Shown here: in pieces, positions 25,553 through 32,500 of the stretch | Position numbering within the stretch: the stretch's first letter is position 1 | Layout: every line of letters starts with the position of its first letter | Assembly: GCF_002289565.1 (NCBI RefSeq) | Contig: NZ_NTFY01000050.1 | Span: 1 to 32,500 of the forward strand | Direction of reading: 5' to 3' | Source: Rhodopirellula sp. SM50 | GTDB taxonomy: Bacteria; Planctomycetota; Planctomycetia; Pirellulales; Pirellulaceae | DNA: 32,500 bases | Translations under genes and position numbers: made by a program | Notes under the pieces: model-generated | What the model was told of the DNA's origin: nothing | The model's input: the letters and a program-made list of their open reading frames with translations, nothing else | Database searches by the model: none

Positions 25553-26557
25553 CTACTCGGCAGCCTCGCGGACTTTTTCCAGGATCTCCAACAGCACCGA
25601 ATCGGTTTCGATGCCTTCGGCTTGGGCTTCGAAGTTCAGCAGCACCCGGTGTCGCATCGTCGGCAAATAGACGCGGCGAATGTCTTCGAAACTGACGTTG
25701 TAACGTCCGGCCAGGATGGCGCGGACTTTCGACGCCAACGCCAGTGTTTGGGCTCCCCGCGGACTCGCGCCCCAACGCACATATTGATTGGTGGCATCGA
25801 CCGAGTGGGCGCCGTCGGGATGGGTGGCCAGCGTCAGGCGGACCAAGTAGTCGCGGATCGGAGGCGTCAGCACGACGTCGCGCACCATCGCTTGCATCGA
25901 GCGAATCTCGGCCCCATCCATCACCTTTTCGATCTGCGGTTTTTCGCCCCGGGTGGTTCGTTCGACGATCGTGTTGAGATCGTCACGGCTGCTGTAGCCG
26001 ACGACCAACTTGAACAGGAACCGGTCCAGTTGCGCTTCCGGCAGCGGATAGGTGCCTTCTTGTTCGATCGGGTTCTGGGTCGCCAACACAAAGAAGGGTT
26101 GCTCCAGTTCGTACCGCGCACCGGCGGCGGTGACCGTGCCCTCTTGCATCGTTTCCAGCATCGCGGACTGCGTCTTGGGCGTCGCGCGGTTGATTTCGTC
26201 GGCGAGCAGAATCTGGGTGAAGACCGGTCCGCGTTGAAATTGAAACTGTCGTCGACCGTCTTCGGATTCGACGATCATGTTGGTCCCCAAAATATCTGCC
26301 GGCATCAAGTCCGGTGTGAATTGGATTCGATTGAAATCCAAATCCAACACTTCGGACAACGTTCGCACCAGCATCGTTTTGCCCAGCCCCGGCACACCTT
26401 CGAGCAAGCAGTGGCCGCCACACAGCATCGCCGTCAACACTCCCTGGACGATGTCGTCATGCCCGACGATGACGCGGCCGATCATTTCACGAACTTGTTC
26501 ATAACGCTCGCGAAAGTGGTCGGCTTTCGCTTGGGTCGATTCATCGGCGCTGGTCAT
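25553..26557 (-). CDS. MoxR-family AAA+ ATPase
   Basis: A 334-residue chaperone-like AAA+ protein of the MoxR/RavA clade. Visible parts: Walker A GVPGLGKT 54-61, Walker B ILLADE 116-121 followed by INRATPKTQSAMLE, the sensor segment FFVLATQNPIEQEGTYPLPE with LDRF, and the C-terminal lid with WGASPRGAQTLALASKVRA. These ATPases usually help metal-dependent von Willebrand proteins mature and are usually followed by DUF58 and VWA genes. Here the gene is followed by a convergent esterase and preceded by an SDR gene 90 bases upstream, so the usual partners are absent. A weak GAGTG precedes the ATG. Family certain; client unknown. Confidence 0.95.
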   Translation of the reverse strand: MTSADESTQAKADHFRERYEQVREMIGRVIVGHDDIVQGVLTAMLCGGHCLLEGVPGLGKTMLVRTLSEVLDLDFNRIQFTPDLMPADILGTNMIVESEDGRRQFQFQRGPVFTQILLADEINRATPKTQSAMLETMQEGTVTAAGARYELEQPFFVLATQNPIEQEGTYPLPEAQLDRFLFKLVVGYSSRDDLNTIVERTTRGEKPQIEKVMDGAEIRSMQAMVRDVVLTPPIRDYLVRLTLATHPDGAHSVDATNQYVRWGASPRGAQTLALASKVRAILAGRYNVSFEDIRRVYLPTMRHRVLLNFEAQAEGIETDSVLLEILEKVREAAE

Positions 26558-26647
26558 AAATCACTCAAGAGGAGAAAAACGTGGGTGGAGTCGTCGCCCG
26601 ATCGTGTGAGAGGACCCGGGCTCGGTCAGTGGAGCAGTCTAACGAAT

Positions 26648-27466
26648 TCAGCGCGGGTGTGTCCGGCTCCAGCCGCCGTTGACTTGAATCGTTTGTCCGT
26701 TGCAAAACGTGTTGTCCGGATCGGCGACGAAACACACCGCCCGAGCCACGTCTTCGGGCGTCCCCCAGCGATTCATCAACGATTGCCGCCGCGCCCGGCC
26801 GTCCCAATACGAATCCGTCGTTTCGCCCCACGCCGTTTTGATCCATCCGGGGGCGACCGTGTTGACTCGAATGTTCGGGCCGACCTCTTGCGCGACGCTG
26901 TTGGCAAACGCCATCACCGCGGCTTTGACCGGACCGAACATCTGTCCGGCGTCGCCTTCCATTCCCAGGGGTGCTTGGTCCCAACCGATAAACGTCATCG
27001 ACGGTGGCGGCGTTCCGCTGCCGGAAAGGTCTTGGCGCCAGCGGCGGATCACTTGGCGGCTCAAATCGATCGTCGCCAGGACATCGGTTTCAATCAGCCG
27101 CCGCAGTTTTTCGGCGAACGATTCGTTTTGAAACTCGCCGGTGAGGACGTCTGCGCCGGCGTTGTTGACCCAAGTGGTCGGCGGGCCGAGAAAGTCCCAG
27201 CTCTGCTCGAGCAACCGTCGCCGCTGCTGCGATTGGCAGATGTCGGCTTGAACCAGACGGGGCGTTGCGCCTAACGATTCGACCGCAGCGGCCGTTTCTT
27301 CTGCGCCGCGCTGGTTCTTGCGGAAATGAATCACCAATTTTGCCGCAGCGGCTTCGCGGTCGGCCGAGTCATACGAGCCGTGTTGTCGCGCCAGCCCGAT
27401 CGCGATCTGACGACCGATCCCCGACGAAGCACCGGTCACGACAGCTCGGAGAGGGCTCGTTTGCAT
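26648..27466 (-). CDS. Short-chain dehydrogenase/reductase-fold protein with degenerate active site
   Basis: A 272-residue Rossmann protein. I start at ATG 27466 (MQTSPLRAVVTGASSGIG); the frame is open 55 codons further up, but those residues are not SDR-like. The cofactor glycine motif TGASSGIG (11-18) and NNAG (101-104) are intact, and the C-terminal APGWIKTAWGE and VNGGWS blocks are typical of SDRs. The catalytic set is not: the Tyr of YxxxK is Phe177 (sequence MFGPVKAAV, Lys181 kept), no Ser lies anywhere between 157 and 177 where the catalytic Ser is expected, and the helix-4 Asn is Asp128 (ETDVLAT). It may bind NAD(P) without normal reductase chemistry. An insertion at 31-43 (SYDSADREAAAAK) is also unusual. 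It shares direction with the downstream MoxR gene and is divergent from aceE. Confidence 0.85.
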   Translation of the reverse strand: MQTSPLRAVVTGASSGIGRQIAIGLARQHGSYDSADREAAAAKLVIHFRKNQRGAEETAAAVESLGATPRLVQADICQSQQRRRLLEQSWDFLGPPTTWVNNAGADVLTGEFQNESFAEKLRRLIETDVLATIDLSRQVIRRWRQDLSGSGTPPPSMTFIGWDQAPLGMEGDAGQMFGPVKAAVMAFANSVAQEVGPNIRVNTVAPGWIKTAWGETTDSYWDGRARRQSLMNRWGTPEDVARAVCFVADPDNTFCNGQTIQVNGGWSRTHPR

Positions 27467-27934
27467 GATTTGGGCGGATCGGACCGGGGATGCTCGAATC
27501 GCTTCGATAGGCAAAGTTGACGGCAGCGACAGTCCTGCAGAGGGGGTTTGTTCCCAGGGCCGTCGGAAGCTAAAAAGTCGCAGTGGCAATTGCTGCCCCT
27601 GTCTGTCCGCCACAATGGACGCCAGGACCACGTATTAACGCCAGGCCCTTGTCGTCGCAAGCCCCCGGCGGCTACCCTTTTGGGGCCGCACAAATGCCAT
27701 AAACTCTTCAAATTGGATCAACGGTGGCCTTCGAGTTACCGTAACGCTTCGGTTGTTGTGAAGAATCACTATCACCCGCGTGGATTTCCATCGGAGTGAA
27801 CATTGTGCGTTTGAGACGCCGAAGAGTGGAACGACCCGCCGAATGATTCGGTCGCTGATTGAAACGGTCAGCTTGAAACGGACAGCGCGACCGCTGATTC
27901 GATTTGTGAACTTGCCTTCAGGGAACTTGCTTGT
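27467..27934. promoter_or_regulatory. Divergent SDR/aceE spacer with 14-bp tandem repeat at 27859-27886
   Basis: A 468-base spacer with no credible gene. Near aceE, TTGAAACGGTCAGC at 27859-27872 is followed at once by TTGAAACGGACAGC at 27873-27886, one mismatch in 14. The pair ends 48 bases before the aceE ATG and is flanked by CGGTCGCTG and GCGACCGCTG strings, giving an operator-like layout. AGGGAA about 12 bases before the ATG is the likely ribosome site. No clear -35/-10 pair was found. Confidence 0.4.
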
Positions 27935-30664
27935 ATGAACGACTCGAAGATGATCGCCCAGGATGAAGTGAAGAAGCAACTTGGCGAACTTGAGCGGAGC
28001 GCTGAAGTTGACATTGATGCTTCAGAAACGAAAGAGTGGCTTTCGTCGCTCGAATATGTGCTCAAGAGCAAAGGTCATGACCGAGTTCGTTTTCTGCTCG
28101 AAAAACTCCGCGACCGCGCCGCCGAACAAGGCGTCCAAGCGGCCGCCGACACGACCACGCCGTACCTGAACACGATCCCGGTTCATGACGAGCCGGCTTA
28201 TCCGGGCAACCGTGATTTGGAACGACGCATCAAATCGATCATCCGCTGGAACGCGATGGCGATGGTCGTCGGAGGCAACAAACGCGGCGGGGGAGTCGGC
28301 GGTCACATCAGTACCTTCGCCTCCAGCGCGACGCTTTACGAAGTCGCCTTCAATCACTTTTTTAAAGGCCGCGGCGAGGACGGATACAGCGGTGATTCGG
28401 TTTACTTCCAAGGCCACGCGTCGCCGGGGATGTACTCTCGAGCCTTTATGGAAGGCCGATTGAGCAAAGACAAACTGATCAATTTTCGACGTGAACTGGA
28501 ACCCGAAGGCGGGCTGAGCAGCTACCCGCACCCCTGGTTGATGCCCGATTTTTGGGAGTACCCGACGGTCTCGATGGGGCTGGGACCGATCATGGCGATC
28601 TACCAGGCGCGCTTCAATGAATATCTGCGCGATCGCGGGATCAAAGACACCAGCGGCCAAAAGGTTTGGGCGTTCCTCGGCGACGGTGAATGCGACGAAC
28701 CGGAAACACTCGGCGCGATCGGACTGGCCTCGCGGGAAAAACTGGACAACTTGATCTTCGTCATCAATTGCAATTTGCAACGGTTGGACGGACCGGTCCG
28801 CGGAAACGGAAAGATCATTCAAGAATTGGAATCGATCTTCCGCGGAGCCGGCTGGAACGTGATCAAGGTCATCTGGGGCAGCGAGTGGGACGAACTGCTG
28901 GCCCGCGATACCACCGGCTTGCTGGTCAAGCGGATGGGCGAGGTCGTCGACGGTCAGTACCAGAAGTACACCGGTATGCCGGGCAGCTACATTCGCGAAC
29001 ACTTCTTCGGCAAGTACCCCGAACTGCTCAAGCTGGTCGAAAACTACAGCGACGAAAAGCTGGAAAAGATGCGACGCGGCGGGCACGATCCCGAGAAAGT
29101 CTACGCGGCCTACCAAAAAGCCGTCAGCCTGCAGAACGGAAAGCCGACCGTCGTGTTGGCCAAGACGATCAAGGGCTATGGCCTGGGCGAAGCCGGCGAA
29201 GGACGCAACGTCGCCCACAACCAGAAAAAACTGAACGAAGCCGAGTTGCTGGAATTCCGATCGCGGTTCGGGATCCCGATCAGCGACGATGAAGTCGTCA
29301 ACACCCCGTTCTACAAGCCGCCGGAAAACAGCCACGAAATCAAGTACCTGCACGAGCGGCGGAAGGCCTTGGGCGGCTACCTGCCCTCACGCCCGACCGA
29401 GCATCCGACGCTCGAAGTTCCGTCGCTGGCCGACATGCAGAAAACGATCAAGCGGCTGGAAAACAAGAGCATCAGCACGACGTTCGCCGTGGTTCAAACC
29501 CTGATCGCGCTGTGCCGCGATAAGAAGATCGGCAAGTTCATGGTGCCGATCGTTCCGGATGAATCGCGGACGTTCGGGATGGAAGGGATGTTCACCCAGT
29601 TCGGGATCTACGCCCACGCCGGTCAGCTATACGAACCGATCGATTCGGCCATTCTGCAGAAGTACAAAGAGGCCCAGGACGGCCAGATCTTGGAAGAAGG
29701 CATCACCGAAGCGGGATCGATGTCCAGCTTCAATGCCGCCGGGACCGCCTACAGTTGTCACGGCGTCAACATGATCCCGTTCTTCATCTACTACAGCATG
29801 TTCGGTTTCCAACGTATCGGTGACCTGATCTGGGCCGCCGCCGACATGCGAGCCAAGGGATTCCTGGTCGGCGGAACGGCCGGCCGAACCACGCTCAACG
29901 GCGAAGGCCTGCAGCACCAAGACGGGCACAGCTTGCTCAACGCGATCGCCTTCCCGACCGTGCGGTCCTATGACCCCGCGTTCGCCTACGAAGTCGTCGT
30001 GATCATCCAGGAAGGCTTGCAGAAGATGTACGCCGAGGGTGAACAGTGCATCTACTACCTGATGAGCGAGAACGAAGAGTACTCCCATCCGGAAATGCCC
30101 GAAGGTTGCCAAGAGGGAATCGTCAAGGGCATCTACAAGTACCGCAGCCGAGAAGTCGACAAGGCGAAAGCCCGGGTTCAGTTGTTCGGCAGCGGAGCGA
30201 TTCTCAACAGCGTGCTTGCCGCCCAAGAGTTACTGGCCGAAAAATACGGTGTTGCCAGCGACGTGTGGAGTGTGACCAGCTACACGCAACTCCGTCGCGA
30301 TGCCGCCGCGTGTGACCGCTGGAACATGTTGCACCCCACCGAGACTCCGAAAAAGAGCTACCTGGAAGAGGTGCTCGACGGAGTCGAAGGCCCGTTCATC
30401 TCGGCCAGCGACTACGTTCGTGCTCTGGGCGAGCAACTGGCGCCTTGGATCCCCGGCGACTACTATGTCTTGGGGACCGACGGCATGGGCCGCAGCGAAA
30501 CCCGCGAAGCACTGCGTCGCCACTTTGAAGTCGACAAAGAATCGATCACGATCGCGACGCTCAGCCGACTTTGCAAGGCCGGCGTCGTTTCACCGACCGA
30601 CGTCAAACAGGCGATCGATGACCTCGGCTACGACGCGGACAAGCCCGACCCTTATTATGCTTAG
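27935..30664 (+). CDS. aceE: Pyruvate dehydrogenase E1 component, homodimeric type
   Basis: A 909-residue thiamine-diphosphate enzyme that decarboxylates pyruvate and passes the acetyl group to the lipoyl group of E2. Size and organisation match the homodimeric AceE type (about 890 residues in E. coli), not the alpha/beta E1. The ThDP/Mg motif GDGE begins at Gly249 (Asp250) and continues to NCNLQRLDGPVRGNGK. Other AceE hallmarks are GGNKRGGGVGGHISTFASSA, YFQGHASPGMYSRAF, IKGYGLGEAGEGRN and EGLQHQDGHS. The first 50 residues are a charged helix (DEVKKQLGELERSAEVDIDA). aceF follows 89 bases on, so the two form an operon; a tight hairpin lies between them. The E3 gene (lpd) is not in the window. 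Confidence 0.97.
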   Translation: MNDSKMIAQDEVKKQLGELERSAEVDIDASETKEWLSSLEYVLKSKGHDRVRFLLEKLRDRAAEQGVQAAADTTTPYLNTIPVHDEPAYPGNRDLERRIKSIIRWNAMAMVVGGNKRGGGVGGHISTFASSATLYEVAFNHFFKGRGEDGYSGDSVYFQGHASPGMYSRAFMEGRLSKDKLINFRRELEPEGGLSSYPHPWLMPDFWEYPTVSMGLGPIMAIYQARFNEYLRDRGIKDTSGQKVWAFLGDGECDEPETLGAIGLASREKLDNLIFVINCNLQRLDGPVRGNGKIIQELESIFRGAGWNVIKVIWGSEWDELLARDTTGLLVKRMGEVVDGQYQKYTGMPGSYIREHFFGKYPELLKLVENYSDEKLEKMRRGGHDPEKVYAAYQKAVSLQNGKPTVVLAKTIKGYGLGEAGEGRNVAHNQKKLNEAELLEFRSRFGIPISDDEVVNTPFYKPPENSHEIKYLHERRKALGGYLPSRPTEHPTLEVPSLADMQKTIKRLENKSISTTFAVVQTLIALCRDKKIGKFMVPIVPDESRTFGMEGMFTQFGIYAHAGQLYEPIDSAILQKYKEAQDGQILEEGITEAGSMSSFNAAGTAYSCHGVNMIPFFIYYSMFGFQRIGDLIWAAADMRAKGFLVGGTAGRTTLNGEGLQHQDGHSLLNAIAFPTVRSYDPAFAYEVVVIIQEGLQKMYAEGEQCIYYLMSENEEYSHPEMPEGCQEGIVKGIYKYRSREVDKAKARVQLFGSGAILNSVLAAQELLAEKYGVASDVWSVTSYTQLRRDAAACDRWNMLHPTETPKKSYLEEVLDGVEGPFISASDYVRALGEQLAPWIPGDYYVLGTDGMGRSETREALRRHFEVDKESITIATLSRLCKAGVVSPTDVKQAIDDLGYDADKPDPYYA

Positions 30665-30700
30665 TTGATCATTTTTGATCTGAATTATTCCTTCGACCGA

Positions 30701-30721
30701 GCGAGGGCACGATGCCCTCGC
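30701..30721 (+). terminator. Perfect 9-bp hairpin between aceE and aceF
   Basis: GCGAGGGCA at 30701-30709 pairs perfectly with TGCCCTCGC at 30713-30721 over the three-base loop CGA. No U-run follows, and aceF begins 32 bases later in the same direction, so attenuation, RNA processing or protection of the aceE 3' end is more likely than full termination. aceF has no clear Shine-Dalgarno sequence before its ATG. Confidence 0.5.
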
Positions 30722-30753
30722 GCTAGATCTCTCCTATCGCTGATAATCCATCT

Positions 30754-32247
30754 ATGGCTACTGAAGTTACCCTTCCCGATCTTGGTGACGGCATCGAATC
30801 CGGTGACGTATTAGAAGTGTTCGTCTCGGTCGGAGACGTCATCTCCGAAGGCCAAGACATCGTTGAAATGGAGACGGACAAGGCGACCGTTCCGGTGCCT
30901 TCGTCGGTCAGCGGAAAGGTTTCCAAGATCGCGGTCAGCGAAGGGGACACGGTGCCGATCGGTGGCGTGTTGATCGAAGTCGAAGCCGAATCGGGCGCCG
31001 CGGCACCGGCCGCCGACCCCGCTCCGGAAACCCCCAAGGCTGAAGCACCCCAAGCAGAACCGTCCAAGGCTGAAACGCAGGAACCACCGGCCCAGGCCCC
31101 ATCGACACCCGCTCCTGCCGCGCCGGCGCCCACCCAGGCCGCTCCGGCAACTCCCACACCTGCCGCCGCAACTCCGCCGGCCCAACCTGCCGCACCCGCA
31201 CCTGCTGCCACACCCGCCACGTCGGCTGCGACTCCGGTCGAGTCGGCCGATTCTGATGGCGAAAGCGGTGTGATACCGGCCGGTCCGGCGGTCCGTCGCT
31301 TTGCACGCGAAGTCGGAGTCGATTTGGCGCGGGTGACGGGAACCGGCGAGGGCGGACGCATCACGCGTGACGACGTGTTGGCGGCCGTTCGTGCCGCCAG
31401 CCAATCGGCGGGCCAAGCCGCGGCCAGCCAAGCGACCGCCGCACCACCGGCTGCCACCCCTGCGGCGCCCGCCGCCTCTGCAGCGGAGCCCGCGGCCGCC
31501 TTGGGGACCGACCGACCCGGCACGCCGGCGATGGATGATTTCGGCTCGATTCACGTCGAACGAATGAGCAAGATTCGCAAGACGATCAGCAAACAGATGC
31601 ACGTCAGCTGGTCGACCGTTCCCCGGGTGACCAATTTTGATGACGCCGACATCACCGAACTGGAGCATCTTCGCCAAACCAGCAAGGACGACTACGCCAA
31701 GCAAGGTTTGAAATTGACGACGATGCCGTTTTTGATCAAAGCGGTTGCGACGGCCCTGAAGCACCACCCGGCGATCAACGCGACGATCGATCAAGAAAAC
31801 GAGCAGTTGATCTACAAGGACTACGTCAACATCGGCATCGCCGTGGATACTGACCGCGGCCTGGTCGTCCCGGTCATGAAAGATGCCGACCGGATGAGCG
31901 TTCCCGGCGTGACGCGGACACTGGCCGAAATGGCCGGCAAAGTGCGCAGCGGGCAATTTGCCGTCAACGATCTCCGCGGCGGATCATTTACGATCAGTAA
32001 CTTGGGGGCCATCGGTGGGCAGTATTCCACGCCGATCATCAACGTCCCGGAAGTCGCGATTCTGCTGGTCGGCCGCAGTCGCAAACTGCCCGTCGTGATG
32101 CCCGACGATTCGATCCAGCCGAGATTGATGATGCCGCTTTCTCTTTCCTACGACCATCGCCTGGTCGACGGCGGCACCGCAGCACGGTTCCTCAATGACG
32201 TGATCGGCCTGTTGGAAGCCCCCAGCCGTCTGCTGCTGGCATTCTGA
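30754..32247 (+). CDS. aceF: Dihydrolipoyl acetyltransferase, pyruvate dehydrogenase E2
   Basis: A 497-residue core subunit of the pyruvate dehydrogenase complex, transferring acetyl groups from lipoyl to CoA. There is one lipoyl domain (1-80) with lipoylated Lys43 in EMETDKATVP, then a long Ala/Pro-rich swinging linker (about 83-165). The peripheral-subunit-binding domain follows (about 172-212, AGPAVRRFAREVGVDLARV, GEGGRITRDDVLAAV), then a second Ala/Pro linker, and the catalytic domain from about 265 with His468 and Asp472 in DHRLVDGG. E. coli E2 carries three lipoyl domains; one is common elsewhere. Pairing with an AceE-type E1 directly upstream settles pyruvate over 2-oxoglutarate as substrate. 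A repeat element follows the stop. Confidence 0.96.
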   Translation: MATEVTLPDLGDGIESGDVLEVFVSVGDVISEGQDIVEMETDKATVPVPSSVSGKVSKIAVSEGDTVPIGGVLIEVEAESGAAAPAADPAPETPKAEAPQAEPSKAETQEPPAQAPSTPAPAAPAPTQAAPATPTPAAATPPAQPAAPAPAATPATSAATPVESADSDGESGVIPAGPAVRRFAREVGVDLARVTGTGEGGRITRDDVLAAVRAASQSAGQAAASQATAAPPAATPAAPAASAAEPAAALGTDRPGTPAMDDFGSIHVERMSKIRKTISKQMHVSWSTVPRVTNFDDADITELEHLRQTSKDDYAKQGLKLTTMPFLIKAVATALKHHPAINATIDQENEQLIYKDYVNIGIAVDTDRGLVVPVMKDADRMSVPGVTRTLAEMAGKVRSGQFAVNDLRGGSFTISNLGAIGGQYSTPIINVPEVAILLVGRSRKLPVVMPDDSIQPRLMMPLSLSYDHRLVDGGTAARFLNDVIGLLEAPSRLLLAF

Positions 32248-32285
32248 TTTTGACCGGGCCGTGTTCGAGGCGCGAGTTCGTTCTT

Positions 32286-32430
32286 TTGTTAGCGGCAGGG
32301 CGCGAGCCCTCCGGTCGTTCACGCTGAAACCGGACGGCTCGCGGGCTGTCGGATTGGTCGGGATCTGCTGAGTCAATGGTGAGCCGCAGGCCGTCAGGCC
32401 TCGGGCGGGCGTCGCAGTGCCCGGCCGCTC
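32286..32430. repeat. Mosaic palindromic intergenic repeat, copy 3
   Basis: 38 bases downstream of aceF. 32286-32323 is 36/38 identical to 25373-25410, the left half of the nested element after the esterase. 32329-32430 then aligns ungapped to 15709-15810, the element after the WD40 gene, at about 88 of 102 positions. This copy therefore joins parts of both other copies. GAGCCCTCCGGTC at 32304-32316 pairs with AACCGGACGGCTC at 32328-32340 with two non-Watson-Crick positions. All three copies sit directly after gene stops. Confidence 0.85.
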
Positions 32431-32443
32431 GTATAACGAAAAT

Positions 32444-32466
32444 ACAGTTCCATTAGAATGGACTGT
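32444..32466. repeat. Hairpin at the window's right edge
   Basis: ACAGTTCCATT at 32444-32454 pairs with AATGGACTGT at 32457-32466 with one bulged base and a two-base centre. GAGGAG at 32477-32482 is a possible ribosome site, but no start codon falls at a normal distance before the window ends, so no gene is called. Confidence 0.4.
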
Positions 32467-32500
32467 GGTTGTTCGTGAGGAGCGATTTACGGCCGCTGTG

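Noticed and set aside
25622..27274. 550-residue plus-strand open frame across the MoxR and SDR genes
   Set aside because: It crosses two well-recognised genes and their spacer antisense, with low-complexity Arg/His/Gln composition and no ribosome site.
28022..29353. 443-residue minus-strand open frame inside aceE
   Set aside because: Antisense shadow of a fully conserved enzyme; no motif and no independent signal.
31000..31260. Repetitive Ala/Pro/Thr codons as a possible tandem-repeat locus
   Set aside because: This is the normal flexible linker between the lipoyl and binding domains of E2.
30723..31956. Two long minus-strand frames opposite aceF, one almost all Ala/Gly
   Set aside because: They arise from the Ala/Pro-rich linker codons of aceF; the low-complexity product is an artefact.
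1..32500. CRISPR array, tRNA/rRNA gene, insertion sequence or phage genes
   Set aside because: No regularly spaced direct repeats, no cloverleaf-like or rRNA sequence, and no transposase or integrase motif was seen on either strand.

Overview
The window reads as chromosomal DNA of a planctomycete, most likely a Pirellulaceae/Rhodopirellula-type marine bacterium. This is inferred from gene content and style: three secreted sulfatases with modular C-terminal extensions, an ECF sigma factor opening with the FPTTRWS block, a PASTA-less Ser/Thr kinase with a TPR tail, a secreted WD40 propeller, a sialate O-acetylesterase, a MoxR ATPase, moderately high GC, large spacers and dispersed palindromic intergenic repeats. 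No rRNA, tRNA, CRISPR, transposase, integrase or phage gene was seen.

Layout. 1-45 is the first 15 codons of a leftward gene that runs off the window. 562-1932 is amt with its own terminator, and 2213-3940 is a sulfatase ending in a VHL-beta-like domain. 3997-10276 is a leftward signalling block, in transcription order: a glycine-rich membrane protein, a Ser/Thr kinase-TPR protein, a secreted beta-barrel candidate, an ECF sigma factor and a small unknown protein. 10504-10998 (small secreted DSSGSM protein) and 11137-11820 (zinc-ribbon protein) run rightward. Then come glgX (leftward), a secreted WD40 protein (rightward), two tandem leftward sulfatases (15863-18142 with a C-terminal HExxH peptidase domain, 18250-20094 with a helical-repeat tail), a soluble multi-PAS/GAF histidine kinase, a sialate O-acetylesterase, a leftward MoxR ATPase and an SDR protein, and finally aceE-aceF (rightward).

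How the genes may fit together. The sulfatases, the fused peptidase and the O-acetylesterase suit a scavenger that strips sulfate, acetyl and peptide decorations from algal or animal polysaccharides and glycoproteins. GlgX and the pyruvate dehydrogenase E1/E2 pair carry carbon into central metabolism, and Amt supplies nitrogen. The kinase/sigma block and the orphan histidine kinase are sensory.

The observations most worth a second look are: (1) the sulfatase-metallopeptidase fusion; (2) the sulfatase-VHL-beta fusion; (3) a mosaic family of palindromic intergenic repeats at three gene 3' ends; (4) a 14-bp tandem duplication at the kinase start, which creates a five-codon upstream ORF with the good ribosome site and an ATGA overlap; (5) an SDR-fold protein that lacks three of the four catalytic residues. 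Everything is by-eye reading; no database search was possible.
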